Positions 36,229-45,494 are shown, counted from the first letter of the stretch. The stretch: DNA of 64,000 nt from CBDBIG01 sp965205845 [NCBI: bacterium] (GCA_965205845.1 CBDBIG010000003.1:62001-126000); one strand, 5' to 3'. Numbers and translations are program-made. The notes: a model not told the origin generated them from the sequence alone.

Positions 36229-36522
36229 ATGAAAGAGGTTTTGCTTACCCAAGGCTGGCTGATTGGCGGGGTGCGCGAGAAAAGCGTGCAGGTTGGCTTT
36301 TTTAATGTGGGCGACATGTTGGATGCAGAGAATGTGGAGGGCGAATTAGCCCGGGGTTTGTTTTTGTTGGGGCGGCGCATTAAACGAGTGGGCGCAGAAG
36401 AGGTAAGCATTACGGTGGAGATGCTAAGGAAACTAAGCGCAGGCGACATAGCCCAAATTCAACAGGCAGCAGACGAACTGGACGCAAAAGAGGAAGCAGT
36501 GTCATGCCTGGGGGAGCGCTAA
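36229..36522 (+). CDS. Tail assembly chaperone, first frame (Mu gp41-like)
   Basis: 97 residues abutting the tube gene. It resembles the tail assembly protein E/gp41 family: GWLIGGVREKSVQVGFFNVG, AENVEGELARGLFLLGRRIK and AGDIAQIQQAADELD. The ending AVSCLGER overlaps a second open frame. As in other long-tailed phages, a share of ribosomes probably changes frame near the end to make a longer chaperone that coats the tape measure. Confidence 0.8.
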   Translation: MKEVLLTQGWLIGGVREKSVQVGFFNVGDMLDAENVEGELARGLFLLGRRIKRVGAEEVSITVEMLRKLSAGDIAQIQQAADELDAKEEAVSCLGER

Positions 36523-36664
36523 TTGCCTTGGGGCGCTGGTTTTGCGCGTGCAAGATCCCTTGCGCAGGCAAGTGAGGGTGCTGCTTAAACACGGCTTCAC
36601 CCTGGCGGATGCCAAAGGCCTCACATTGCGCAGCATGCAACGCTGGATAAAGGCACTGGAGTAA
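36510..36664 (+). CDS. Tail assembly chaperone, second frame (Mu gp42-like), made by frameshifting
   Basis: From the G5 run at 36510-36514 an open frame reads LGALVLRVQDPLRRQVRVLL, then KHGFTLADAKGLTLRSMQRW and IKALE, ending at TAA 36664, with no start codon of its own. It is in the -2 (equal to +1) frame relative to gp41. Phage Mu itself is known to use an unusual -2 frameshift here, so the geometry agrees. The tape measure starts 6 bases later. Confidence 0.7.
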
Positions 36665-36669
36665 AAGTT

Positions 36670-38070
36670 ATGGCAGATTTACAGGCCAGCTTATACCTGC
36701 GGCTTAGGGGAAGCCTGGTGCGCGATGCAAGGCGCAACAGCGCTGCCCTAGAGCGTTTGGGCAGGCACGGCAAGCGCTCTTTTGAGAGGATTACACGCAG
36801 CGCAAAACGGGCAACAGCCGCTATCCGCAGGCACGGGCAGGCCGCCACCAAAGGGATTTTGCGCAGCACCACAGGCAAGTTTGCAGCAGCCCTTGGTGCG
36901 GGGGCGGCCATCTCAAAGGCTATCAAAAGGGAAGACCAAGCCGCCTATTTGCAAGCTGTCAGTGGCAAATCTAAGGAAGAGATTAAAAAGGTGTTTGACC
37001 TAATTACCGAGCGCGCAAAACAAACGGGCCTTGGCATTGACAAGCAGTTTGAGGTGGCCAAGACACTCCAAGACCAGGGCGGCTTGCTAGATGTGTTTGC
37101 AAAGAACCATGACCTCATTGGCGATGTGGTGCAAGGCACAGGGGGCAACCCCGCAGACATTGGCGCCCTGATTAGCGTGCTCAAACAAACCGTGGGCGCA
37201 GACCTGCCCAAAGCCCTTGGGGTGCTGGTTGGCCAAGCCCAAAAAGGCAACGTAACCCTTGGCAAACTTGCCTTGGTTGCGCCGGAGTCTCTGGGGGCAT
37301 ACAAATTAGGCACGGGGCGCACCCCCGAGCAAACCGTGGCCGAGGTGGGCGCCTTGCTACAGCGCGCCCAAGTGGCGGTGGGTAGCCCCGAAAAAGGCGC
37401 GACGGGCGTGCGCAACCTGATTACCGCCCTCACCAACTACAGCAACAAGCGCTACTTGCAAAACGTGGCGGGCATCAAGGTGCAGCAAAACGACAAAACC
37501 ACGGTAAACTTGCTCGACATATTGGAGGGCTTAAAAGCCTACATTGGCGGCGATGAAAGAAAGCGCGCCAGGGTCTTTGATAGGCTGGGCATTGATGTGG
37601 AGTCGGCGGGGGTCTTAAAAGACCTGCTAAGCGGCGGACTTGACGCTGCCAAAGCCCTCGCCGTGACCAAGGGCAACCCCGCCCTCATCAAAACCCAAGC
37701 AAAGGCCATTCAAGCCACCAAGTCGGCCACGGCCGTCAGGGCGCTGGCTTCTGCCGAAGCGGTAAGCAACCCTGTGGTCCATAAAATCACTGAGGTAGTT
37801 GCCCAAGGGGCTAAAAGGATTGAAGGCGCTGTGCAGGTAAAGCGAATAAAAAAGGGTGTTTCGCGCCAAGCAAACCACACAGCGCAGCATTTTCTGCAGA
37901 CAACAACCCCAGAGCAAATCAATTCACCTGACGGCCAACTTCTCATCGAAAAACTGCTAAAAGACCAAGTGCATCTAAGCGCAGAAATGGTGAAGCAGTT
38001 AAAAGCCCTGCGCAAGGATGCAAACCAACCCCTAACCCCAACCCTTAACACCGGGAGCATCACCCAATGA
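36670..38070 (+). CDS. Tail tape measure protein
   Basis: 466 residues, Ala/Lys-rich and mostly helical. It has the start typical of Mu-like tape measures (basic helices LRGSLVRDARRNSAALERLG) and a conserved central part: VFDLITERAKQTGLGIDKQF, GGNPADIGALISVLKQTVGA, FAKLALVAPESLGAY-like GKLALVAPESLGAYKLGTGR and TGVRNLITALTNYSNKRYLQ. It is shorter than in Mu (about 680), implying a short tail (about 70 nm at 1.5 A per residue). I see no transmembrane stretch. The frame is intact. The stop overlaps the next ATG (ATGA). Confidence 0.85.
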   Translation: MADLQASLYLRLRGSLVRDARRNSAALERLGRHGKRSFERITRSAKRATAAIRRHGQAATKGILRSTTGKFAAALGAGAAISKAIKREDQAAYLQAVSGKSKEEIKKVFDLITERAKQTGLGIDKQFEVAKTLQDQGGLLDVFAKNHDLIGDVVQGTGGNPADIGALISVLKQTVGADLPKALGVLVGQAQKGNVTLGKLALVAPESLGAYKLGTGRTPEQTVAEVGALLQRAQVAVGSPEKGATGVRNLITALTNYSNKRYLQNVAGIKVQQNDKTTVNLLDILEGLKAYIGGDERKRARVFDRLGIDVESAGVLKDLLSGGLDAAKALAVTKGNPALIKTQAKAIQATKSATAVRALASAEAVSNPVVHKITEVVAQGAKRIEGAVQVKRIKKGVSRQANHTAQHFLQTTTPEQINSPDGQLLIEKLLKDQVHLSAEMVKQLKALRKDANQPLTPTLNTGSITQ

Positions 38071-38168
38071 AAACCCTGTTTAGAGGCTTAACATTTGCCG
38101 TTTTTTTGGCGCTTGGCACACCCGTTTTTGCCCACCCCCTCACAAAATGGAGCCACCCCCCTGTATGA
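38067..38168 (+). CDS. 33-residue protein with signal peptide between tape measure and gpN
   Basis: Its ATG overlaps the tape-measure stop (ATGA) and its TGA overlaps the gpN ATG (ATGA), so all three are translationally coupled. The product is a textbook signal peptide (FRGLTFAVFLALGTPVFA, cleavage after VFA) plus about 11 residues (HPLTKWSHPPV). Either a tiny secreted peptide or an exported gene whose body was deleted; the exact coupling on both sides favours an intact gene. No family was recognised. Confidence 0.6.
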   Translation: MKTLFRGLTFAVFLALGTPVFAHPLTKWSHPPV

Positions 38169-39358
38169 CTTGGCGCAACCGTTTAATCGGCGCAGCCTAC
38201 AACGGCCAACCTTTTTTTGTGGAGGCGTACAGCGCCACGGGCGGGCGCCTAACCGATGTTGGCGAAGACGACATCACGCCCGAGCCGATTGCCGCCCACG
38301 ACTTTGGGCGCGCCCGCGAGCACTACGGCGTGGAGGCGCTTTTAATCGGTGCAGACTACGACAAAGCCCGCGATTTGTTGCTTACCGAGTTGCGCGCTGG
38401 TGGGGTAGGCACTTTGGCCCACCCGCACCTAGGCACATTGCAGGTGGTGGTTGCAAAATGGACTCTTGAGGAGAGCGCCGAGGAAGGCGGGCTAGCGCGC
38501 ATTAGCATCACCTTTGCCGAGGCGGGCGAGGGTGCCCCCTTAGAGACTGACAGCGCCGCAGGCTTGGCAGCAGCCCAAGGAGCCGCCAACCAGGCAGCCG
38601 AGGCGGGGTTTTTGGCAGCCCAAGGAGCCACCAGCAACGCCGCCCAAGGGGGGTTCTTAGGGCAGGCACAGGGTTTTGGAGGCAACCTGGCGAGGGGGGC
38701 AACGGCCTTTCAAAACCAGGCAAACGCCGTTGTGGGACAGGTGGTGTCGGGCGTGCAGGCTTTCACGGAACCACTGGCCACACTTGCGCGCACCCCCGCA
38801 AACTTGGCCGCTGCCGTGTTGGGCGGGGTGGATGCGATAATTGCCAGCGCGGCCAACGCCCAAAGCGCCTTTGCCTTGCTTTTGCAGGTGATAGCGCGCT
38901 TGCTGGGCGATACGCCCCAAGGAGATAGCCCTCAAGTTAAAGCACAGCGCGCCTGCCAAAGCCTGCTGCTGGTCGGGGCAGTCGGCGAGTTGGCCAACCA
39001 AGCCAGCCAAGCCGACTGGGGAAACAACCAAGCTGCCAGCACTGCCCAAACCACCTTGCTGGGGCGCATGGAGGGGGTTCTGGCCAGTACGGGCGATGCC
39101 CAAACCTATCAAGCCCTGCGCAATCTGCAAGCACGCGCGGTGCAATCTTTGGCACAGGCGAGCACAGGCTTGCCCCAGGTAAAAACCATTGTGCTTGACG
39201 CCGCCGTGCCTTGGCTGGCCTTGGGGCAACGGCTTTACCCTGATGACCCCGATGTGCCCGCCCGCGCCGATGAAGTGTGGCAGCGAAATATCAGGCGTGC
39301 CCCCAATCCATTGTTCATGCCTGGGGGCGTGCCATTAGAGTATGTGGATGGGGCTTAA
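38165..39358 (+). CDS. Mu gpN-like DNA circularization / baseplate-associated protein
   Basis: 398 residues from ATG 38165. The N-terminal about 130 residues match the gpN family (PF07157): WRNRLIGAAYNGQPFFVEAY, GGRLTDVGEDDITPEPIAA, LLIGADYDKARDLLLTELRA, GTLAHPHLGTLQVVV and ITFAEAG. The rest is Ala/Gln-rich with two internal repeats (AAQGAANQAAEAGFLAAQGA) and a long helical region. The ending IRRAPNPLFMPGGVPLEYVD is also family-like. Probably links the tape measure to the baseplate hub. The frame is intact. Confidence 0.85.
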   Translation: MTWRNRLIGAAYNGQPFFVEAYSATGGRLTDVGEDDITPEPIAAHDFGRAREHYGVEALLIGADYDKARDLLLTELRAGGVGTLAHPHLGTLQVVVAKWTLEESAEEGGLARISITFAEAGEGAPLETDSAAGLAAAQGAANQAAEAGFLAAQGATSNAAQGGFLGQAQGFGGNLARGATAFQNQANAVVGQVVSGVQAFTEPLATLARTPANLAAAVLGGVDAIIASAANAQSAFALLLQVIARLLGDTPQGDSPQVKAQRACQSLLLVGAVGELANQASQADWGNNQAASTAQTTLLGRMEGVLASTGDAQTYQALRNLQARAVQSLAQASTGLPQVKTIVLDAAVPWLALGQRLYPDDPDVPARADEVWQRNIRRAPNPLFMPGGVPLEYVDGA

Positions 39359-39392
39359 AGTTTATTGGAGGGCTTTGCCCTAGAAACACCCA

Positions 39393-39416
39393 CCAAAGGG
39401 TTTGTAAACCCTTTGG
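39393..39416. other. Perfect 11-bp inverted repeat between gpN and gpP
   Basis: CCAAAGGGTTT GT AAACCCTTTGG in the 167-base gap. It could form a strong RNA hairpin limiting transcription or protecting mRNA ends. No T-run follows. The rest of the gap (GGGGCAAATC..., TGGGGCGTGGGGTGAAACCCC) is G/C-rich and noncoding. Confidence 0.45.
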
Positions 39417-39525
39417 AAACCCATGAGGGGGCAAATCTTGGCTCCCCAATTTTTTTAACCTCCCCCAGTGGGGCGTGGGGTGAAACCCCAAAAACCCTTT
39501 TGGTAAAAAGTTAGAGCAAACAACC

Positions 39526-40560
39526 ATGAACGCGCACAGCATCACCTTAGAAGTTACTGGCCAGCGCATCACAGGCTGGGCGGGCGGGCGGATTGGCTGG
39601 GATTTAAACCAGTTTTGCGGGGATTTTTCTTTGGCTAGCCGTGGGAATGCCCAAGAACTGCCAAAGGCGGTGCCACTGGGCGCTAAGTGCAAGGTGGCGT
39701 TGCACAGCCCTCAAGGTGAGCAGACGGCCTTGGTGGGGATGATTGATAGCATCAGCCACGAGGTGGCGGCACAGGAGGTGCGCACGGTGGTGGCGGGGCG
39801 CAGTGCCAGTGCCGACTTGGTGGACTGTGCGGCCCCGTTGCAAGCCTGGCAAAACCAAAGCGCCCTCCAAATTGCGCACGCGCTCACCTCGTCCTTTGGC
39901 TTGCAGGTGGCAGATAAGGCAGGGCTTAGCGAGCCCTTTGCCCATTTTGCGACGCGCCCAGGCGAAAGCGTTGCCCAGGCCTTGGTGCGCTTGGCGCGCT
40001 TGGGCGGGGCTTGGGTGGGTGACGTAGCGCCCGCAGGGCACTTGCGCTTTTTTATCCCAGGCAAGGGGCGGGCACCTTATCAATTAAGCCTGCAAAAACA
40101 CCTGATTAGCACCAGCGCCACCACCAACCGCGCCCCGCGCTTTGGCCAAGTGCAGGTACTAGGAGAAACACCAGGGGGCAACACGATAGAGGCCCTGGCA
40201 ATGGATGCGGGGAGCCAAAAAATGCGCAGGCATGTGCTGCTAGCAGAGGAACCCTGCCTGCCAGCAGCGTTGCAAGCCAGAGCCAACTGGGAGCGCGGGG
40301 TGCGCTTGGCCAGTAGCACCAGCGCCACCATAGACATGCAGCGCTGGGATGCTTTGGCGCGCTTGCTGCCTGTTGGCGGGCTGGTGCGCTTAAAAGCCAG
40401 CCAGGGGGGGCTCAACGGCGATGCCCTGGTGCAAGGGGTGCGGGTTTTTTTAAGCGAGGAGGGACCTAAATTAAGCATCTACCTCACCCACCCCGCAGCC
40501 TACCAAGCCAAGCCAAACCCAAGTGCACTAGCGCGGCCTTTTTTAATCCGGAGCACCTAG
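39526..40560 (+). CDS. Mu gpP-like baseplate hub protein (gp44)
   Basis: 344 residues of the hub family related to T4 gp27. It opens SITLEVTGQRITGWAGGRIG, then DLNQFCGDFSLASRGNAQEL, VPLGAKCKVALHSPQGE and LVGMIDSISHEV. A central RPGESVAQALVRLARLGGAW follows, and the C-terminal part has RVFLSEEGPKLSIYLTHP. This is the Mu gpP arrangement, followed by the spike (gp45). Frame intact; next gene 3 bases away. Confidence 0.85.
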   Translation: MNAHSITLEVTGQRITGWAGGRIGWDLNQFCGDFSLASRGNAQELPKAVPLGAKCKVALHSPQGEQTALVGMIDSISHEVAAQEVRTVVAGRSASADLVDCAAPLQAWQNQSALQIAHALTSSFGLQVADKAGLSEPFAHFATRPGESVAQALVRLARLGGAWVGDVAPAGHLRFFIPGKGRAPYQLSLQKHLISTSATTNRAPRFGQVQVLGETPGGNTIEALAMDAGSQKMRRHVLLAEEPCLPAALQARANWERGVRLASSTSATIDMQRWDALARLLPVGGLVRLKASQGGLNGDALVQGVRVFLSEEGPKLSIYLTHPAAYQAKPNPSALARPFLIRST

Positions 40561-40563
40561 GCG

Positions 40564-41019
40564 ATGATAACAGGGTTTAAAAACATGGTGCGCCGTCTGC
40601 TCTTGGCGAGGGTTGACAGCCCGAGCAAGGTGCAAGTGCAAGGCCTTGGGGCCCAAGCGCTAGAGGCCGAGCGCTTTTTGCCTTGGGGGTTTGCCTCACA
40701 ACCCACAGCTGGCCAGCAAGCGTTGGTGGTGTTTGTGGGCGGCGCCCAAAGCGCCCCCGTGGCGCTGGGTGAAAGCGCCAAAAGCGCCCCTGCCCTAGCC
40801 CAAGGGGAGGTAAAGATTTATGCCCAAGGAGGCGCCAGCGTCCACTTGAAAGCAGACGGCAATGTGGTGGTGCAACCAGGCGCACAAGGCAAGGTGATGT
40901 TAGGCGAGCAAAGCCTTAACCCCATGCAAGGGGTGGTGACAGGGGAGTGCGTGTGCGCTTTTACAGGCAACCCACACCCCCAAGCCAGCCAAGTGGTGCT
41001 GGCCAAAAAGGAGGCCTAA
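40564..41019 (+). CDS. Mu gp45-like baseplate spike protein
   Basis: 151 residues resembling the Mu gp45 / P2 gpV puncturing spike. An N-terminal OB-like part (VQVQGLGAQALEAERFLPWG) is followed by QPTAGQQALVVFVGGAQSAP and a repetitive beta segment (VHLKADGNVVVQPGAQGKVM) expected to make the trimeric needle. It starts ATG 40564. The short C-terminal tail is unlike other spikes. Confidence 0.8.
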   Translation: MITGFKNMVRRLLLARVDSPSKVQVQGLGAQALEAERFLPWGFASQPTAGQQALVVFVGGAQSAPVALGESAKSAPALAQGEVKIYAQGGASVHLKADGNVVVQPGAQGKVMLGEQSLNPMQGVVTGECVCAFTGNPHPQASQVVLAKKEA

Positions 41020-41022
41020 CCG

Positions 41023-41214
41023 ATGCCCTTAAACGCAACCGTTTTGGCTATGTTGATGAAAGAAAAAATGGACGCCCTGCCCCAAGGCACGGCGGGTGAA
41101 GCCAACCTGCAAGCCTTGGCCGAGGCCGTGGTCGAACACATTCAAAGCGAAGCCGAGGTGGTTGTGCAAGGGGTGCAAACAGGGGGCGGAGCAGCCACGG
41201 GGAGGATCACATGA
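41023..41214 (+). CDS. Small conserved prophage protein of unknown function
   Basis: 63 residues, acidic, one predicted helix (NLQALAEAVVEHIQSEAEVV), ending in a Gly/Thr tail. ATG 41023; its stop overlaps the next start by 4 bases (ATGA). The position between spike and gp46 is typical of a small Mu-like baseplate gene, whose role I do not know. Confidence 0.55.
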   Translation: MPLNATVLAMLMKEKMDALPQGTAGEANLQALAEAVVEHIQSEAEVVVQGVQTGGGAATGRIT

Positions 41215-41615
41215 AAGACATTGCACTAAAATGGAAGAACGGGGTGGCAGATATTGCCCTCGATGCGGGCGACATCGCCTTGGATAACGGCCTTGAGAGC
41301 GCCGTTATCATCAGCCTATTTGGCGATGGGCTTGCCAGCCCTAGCGCTACCTTGCCCGATGGCGCCACCAACCGCCGCGGCTGGTGGGGTGGATGTAGCG
41401 GCAGTGGCCTTTGGCAACACACCCGCGCCAAAAACACCCAGGCCAATGCTCTTGCCCTCGCCGATGAAGCCCGCCGAGCCCTAGCATGGCTCACCAAAGA
41501 CGGCCTCGCCACCAGTTTGGAAGTGGAAGCGGTGAGGCAAGCAGGGCAGATTGCCTTGCAGGTGCGTGTAAAGGGCGTTGCAAGCGCGTTTAAAGGAGGT
41601 TTGTATGCCGTTTAA
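41211..41615 (+). CDS. Mu gp46-like baseplate wedge protein
   Basis: 134 residues of the phage GP46 family (PF07409), equivalent to P2 gpW/T4 gp25. DIALDAGDIALDNGLESAVI, ISLFGDGLAS and RRGWWGGCSGSGLW form the family pattern, with HTRAKNTQANALALADEARR. Translationally coupled to its neighbours: start overlaps upstream by 4 bases, end overlaps gp47 by 11. Frame intact. Confidence 0.85.
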   Translation: MKDIALKWKNGVADIALDAGDIALDNGLESAVIISLFGDGLASPSATLPDGATNRRGWWGGCSGSGLWQHTRAKNTQANALALADEARRALAWLTKDGLATSLEVEAVRQAGQIALQVRVKGVASAFKGGLYAV

Positions 41616-42670
41616 AATCCCCAGCCTTGGCGATTTACGCGCCCGCAGCCGTGGTGATATGGAAGCCGCGTTGCCAGGGGTTTCTGCCCAACAGGCGAGC
41701 ATGGCGCAAACCTTGGCAGACAGCCACGCTGCCGCCATGCGCGGGCTTTACCTCCACCAACAAACCCTAGCCCAAGACCTCTTCCCCGACACCGCCCAAG
41801 CAGACGCCCTTGAACGCTGGGCAGGCATTTGGGGTGTCACCCGCACCCCGGCAGCCAGGGCAGTCGGTCAAGTGGTGTTTCAAGGTCAAGCAGGCGCTTG
41901 GGTGCCCCTTGGCTTAGGCTTGCAAAGCCAGCGCAACCAAACCTACACCACCAGCCAAAGCGGGGTGCTGGCCACCAACGGGCAAGCGACCCTCGCCGTG
42001 CGTGCTGATAAAGGCGGGGCGGCAGGCAACCTAGCAACAGGTAGCACGCTCACCCTAAGCAGCACCGTGCTCGGGGTTGAACCCGAGGCAAGGGTCGCAA
42101 CAGGCGGGCTTGTCGGTGGCGCACCCCAAGAGACGGATGATGCCCTGCGCGCACGCCTGCTGGCACGCATTCGCGCCCAAGAACGCCTTGGCAGCGTAGC
42201 CGACTACAAAGCCTGGGCTTTGGGCCGTCCCTGGCGTTGATCGCGCCTGGGCTTTTGCCCATTACGGGGGCGAGGCAGGCGTGGTCGCCGTGTTTATCAC
42301 CGTGCCCAGCACCAATGACGACCCCCGAGCCAACCCTGCCAAGCTGCAAGAGGTGCAAACAGCCCTCGATGCCCTGCGCCCAGCGGGCGCTGTGTTGCGC
42401 ACGCTGACCCCAGCCTTGTTGCCTGTGAATGTCCAAGCAAGCATCGCCCCCCTCACCCCACCCTTGCAAACGGCTGTGCGAGCCGAATTGGCCAATGCCC
42501 TTCACCAAGCCGCCCGCCCTGGTGCCAGCCTGGCGCGTAGCGTGATTGAAGCAGCCTTTGCCAGGGTGGAAGGATTAACATCATGGAATATCACCAGGCC
42601 CCGCGAGGCAACCCAACCCGCAGCAGGCAACCTGCCCGTGCTGGGCACCGTTACGTTGAGGGCAGGCTAA
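41605..42670 (+). pseudogene. Mu gp47-like baseplate J protein, frameshifted
   Basis: Baseplate wedge of the BaseplateJ family, about 355 residues if repaired. The first frame reads PSLGDLRARSRGDMEAALPG, DALERWAGIWGVTR and QETDDALRARLLARI, ending ALGRPWR at 42240. The second picks up VPGVDRAWAF, then AVFITVPSTNDDPRANPAKL and VRAELANALHQAARPGASLA. Removing one G from the GGG at 42222-42224 gives the expected AVPGVDRAW join. AAAGGAGG precedes ATG 41605. It lies among otherwise intact tail genes, so a sequencing indel is possible. Confidence 0.85.
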
Positions 42671-42671
42671 A

Positions 42672-43199
42672 ATGACCAATACACAGACTTATACCCAAGC
42701 CCTCGCAGGGCTACTGCCCCCAGGGGCAGCTTGGCAAGGGCGCAATCTGCAAAGGCTGCTTAGCGCCTGGGCTACGGGTTTGGTGCGTAGCGCCAACAGC
42801 CTGCAAACCTTGCTAGGCGAAGCAAACCCAGCCAATAGCAGCGACCTGTTGCCCGAGTGGGAACGCCTGCTGGGGATTGTGCCCTTGGATAGTAGTAGCA
42901 TTCAGGCAGAACGCCGCGAGGTGGTGTTGTCTCGCCTAGCAAGCGGGGTGCCCACCACCGATACAGCGCTCCTTGCCCTGGCTGGCGCGCTAGGCTGGAG
43001 GCTGGCCTTTACCTACTTTATCCCCGCACGCGTAAGCAAAGCGCGCCTTGGCACACGGGGTTATGGCGCACCTTGGGTGTTTGCCAAGCGCATCACGGGC
43101 ACCCCCAGTCCTAGCGAAGCCGTAAACGCACAAACCCTACGCACCATACTCACCACCTACCAGCCCGCCCACGAAGCGTGGCGCTGGGTGCTAACCTAA
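42672..43199 (+). CDS. Mu gp48-like tail protein (DUF2313)
   Basis: 175 residues. LAGLLPPGAAWQGRNLQRLL is the typical DUF2313/YmfQ opening, then LLPEWERLLGIVPLDSSSIQ, AERREVVLSRLASGVPTT and a C-terminal part TYQPAHEAWRWVL. Baseplate periphery, linking fibre to baseplate in Mu. It starts one base after the gp47 stop. Frame intact. Confidence 0.85.
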   Translation: MTNTQTYTQALAGLLPPGAAWQGRNLQRLLSAWATGLVRSANSLQTLLGEANPANSSDLLPEWERLLGIVPLDSSSIQAERREVVLSRLASGVPTTDTALLALAGALGWRLAFTYFIPARVSKARLGTRGYGAPWVFAKRITGTPSPSEAVNAQTLRTILTTYQPAHEAWRWVLT

Positions 43200-43216
43200 A
43201 AGGAGAAGTCAAAGGA

Positions 43217-44099
43217 ATGGCAACAAATACACCCGCCAATTGGGAAGAGCGCATTCCCCTTTTTGACGAGGGCGACCCCCTGACAGGGCGCGAGGCCACC
43301 CTGCTCACCGCCGATGGGCAAAATATCTGGCGTGCTCTGGCAATGGGCCTCGCACAAAGCCACGCCCTGCCCGCAAACGCGACCCACGCGCAAATTATGG
43401 AGGCTTTTATGCAAGGCCACGCCCTTACAGGGGAAATCAAAACCTTTGGGGGGGCCGCTGCCCCCGGGGGCTGGTTGCTTTGCAACGGGGCACGGGTTAG
43501 CAGCACCACCTACGCCGCCCTGTTTGGGGCGCTTGGGCAGCGATACGCGCCCGATGTGCTGCTGAGCGCTGCTTTTGCCCTCACCACGGCAAGGAGCCTT
43601 GAAAGCATGGGCTTTTTAAAATGGGGACAGGGTGCGCTTTGAGGCCTACGACGCTACAGGCGCAGCGATTGACCTCCCCACCCCTTTGAGCAAAACCACC
43701 CCCTATACCCTGGGCATCGCCACAGATGCCACCCATGACTTTAGCCCGATCGATGCCAGTGGCACAGCCGTTGTTCCCACAGCCCAAAGCAAGGGGCGTC
43801 TCGTGATGTCTAAAGCGGACACCTTGACCCTCCCCGACCTCCGCGGGCGAACCCCCATTGGGGCCGGGCAAGGGGAAGGCTTAACGCTGCGGGCGTTGGG
43901 CATACAAGGCGGGGATGAGGAAATGCAGGAGCATAGGCACTCATATCCGATTGGGGGTCGTCCAGTAAACGGGGGAATCCTATCTTACGTGGGGTGGGAA
44001 GAGGTAGCTTATGGGCCACTTTACACTGACAACTACGGACTAGGTCAAAGCGGCAACATGCAGCCCTACCTGCCGCTTCACTACATCATCAAAACTTAG
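43217..44099 (+). pseudogene. Short tail fibre with collar domain, frameshifted
   Basis: The first frame (to 43642) has a short N-terminal baseplate anchor and a phage collar domain (FGGAAAPGGWLLCNGARVSS, YAALFGALGQRY). The second frame (43632-44099) gives RVRFEAYDATGAAIDLPTPL, LPDLRGRTPIGAGQGEG and a His-containing tip EHRHSYPIGG ... MQPYLPLHYIIKT, the classical collar-fibre ending. The join needs one A removed from AAAA near 43618-43621. Repaired length is about 294 residues. Much shorter than Mu S; the receptor-binding tip is at the end. Confidence 0.75.
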
Positions 44100-44112
44100 T
44101 AAAGGTTTTTTT

Positions 44113-44484
44113 ATGGAACTCATCATTACCCAAAGCACGATTACCCTGGGCGGGTATAAGGCCAGTTTAGCCGACTTTGCCCAAGATTACGGCCAGCGAG
44201 CCCCAGCCCCTGCGCATCCTGACAGTGCCCGTTCCTATCATCGAGGCGTGCGCCACGCATCCCACACCAAGCACGGCCAAACCGTTGGCGGGCCACTGGT
44301 TTGGGCCCAAGGCGATGCCATCATTGCAGCCCTGCCCACACTGCTTGCCAAGCAAAAAGCAAGGGAAGACGCGGCACAGGTTGCCTACGAAGCCGAGCAA
44401 GCAGCGAGGGAGGCAAGCCAAGCCGAGCAAGGGGCAAGCCAAGATTTGGACAGCCAAGGGCAAGGGCAAGGGGAGAGTGCTTAA
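44113..44484 (+). CDS. Prophage protein downstream of the fibre, unknown (possible fibre assembly or accessory)
   Basis: 123 residues. A short beta-like opening (ELIITQSTITLGGYKASLAD) is followed by a basic middle part and a long Glu/Ala/Gln helix (AYEAEQAAREASQAEQGASQ) with a Gln/Gly-rich end. The position suggests a fibre chaperone, but the sequence does not look like the known Tfa family. TAAAGG lies 8 bases upstream of ATG. Unknown. Confidence 0.5.
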   Translation: MELIITQSTITLGGYKASLADFAQDYGQRAPAPAHPDSARSYHRGVRHASHTKHGQTVGGPLVWAQGDAIIAALPTLLAKQKAREDAAQVAYEAEQAAREASQAEQGASQDLDSQGQGQGESA

Positions 44485-44624
44485 GAAGGGGAAGGAACGC
44501 AAAGATTTTTTGGGTCTGAGAAACCCAAAACGGCCTGCTACAAACAAGCCACGGCAAAGCCGCTTCTTAAACCCCCCCGTCAAGGGGATGTACAAAAGCG
44601 GAGCCAAAGAAGGGGCAACATACC

Positions 44625-45494
44625 GTGGTCGGTTTTTTTAGTCGGAAAGGTGGCAAGCGTCTGCTTGCAAAAAGGCTGGCGGGTATCATTGATGCCGTGC
44701 CACACACATGCTATTGCGAGCCCTTTATGGGCGCAGCCCAGGCGTTTTTTGCGCGCAATCGCGAGCGCACTATTTCTGAAGTGCTAAACGATATTGACGG
44801 GGAATTGGTGAACCTATTTCGCGTGCTGCAGCACCACAAGGAGGCGTTTTTGCAGGGCTTGGAGTGGGGGGTCTACGCGCGGGAGGTATTTGAAAACCTC
44901 CAAAAACAAGACCCCCAAACTTTGACCGACATCCAGCGTGCCCAACGCTTTTATTGCCTGCACAAAATGTCTTTTGCCCACCAAGCCAAAAACTTTGGCT
45001 ACTCAAAAAAAGCCACGCCACGCAACCTTCAACCCCTAAAAATCCTTGAACAAGCCCACGCGGCCCTGCAAAGGGTGCATCTTGAGTGCTTGCCTTGGCA
45101 AGATGTGATCACTCGCTACGATTCAAAAGAAACCTTGTTCTACCTTGACTTAGCCCTACCACGGGCACGAAAACGACTATGGCAAGGTTTTTTGTTGAGC
45201 GAGACTTTGAAAGTCTCGCAACGGTTAAAGGGCAAGGCAAGTTTCTCCTGAGCATCAACGACACACCACAGATACGCGCGTGGTTTACGCAGTCCGACCG
45301 CTACCAAATGAAAACCCACTACACCCTAGGCTTGCATGCTGTTATTCGGGAAAAAACAGGTAAGCGAATTGCTTTACACAAACTTAGCACCCGAGGCCAT
45401 GCAAACTCTAATTGACCAAAGGGTTAAACAAAATATCTGCTTGCCCCATCAAACCCCACCCAAAATCCGAGGTCGGAAACTAAAGAAGCACTAA
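44625..45494 (+). pseudogene. D12-class adenine methyltransferase (Dam-like) with several frameshifts
   Basis: The first frame reads VGFFSRKGGKRLLAKRLAGI, CYCEPFMGAAQAFFARNRER and LNDIDGELVNLFRVLQHHKE, the N-terminal part of D12 methylases. The catalytic DPPY is ruined: the frame gives LDLALPRARK, while PYHGHENDYGK appears one frame over, and FFVERDFESLA ... KFLLSINDTPQIRAWF in a third. The C terminus (ELLYTNLAPEAMQ) again needs another frame and ends at 45494. At least three frameshifts make decay rather than error likely. It lies at the right end, where Mu-like phages carry DNA-modification genes. Confidence 0.8.

Noticed and set aside
44625-45251. Functional Dam methylase
   Set aside because: The DPPY motif is split across frames and at least three frame changes are needed.
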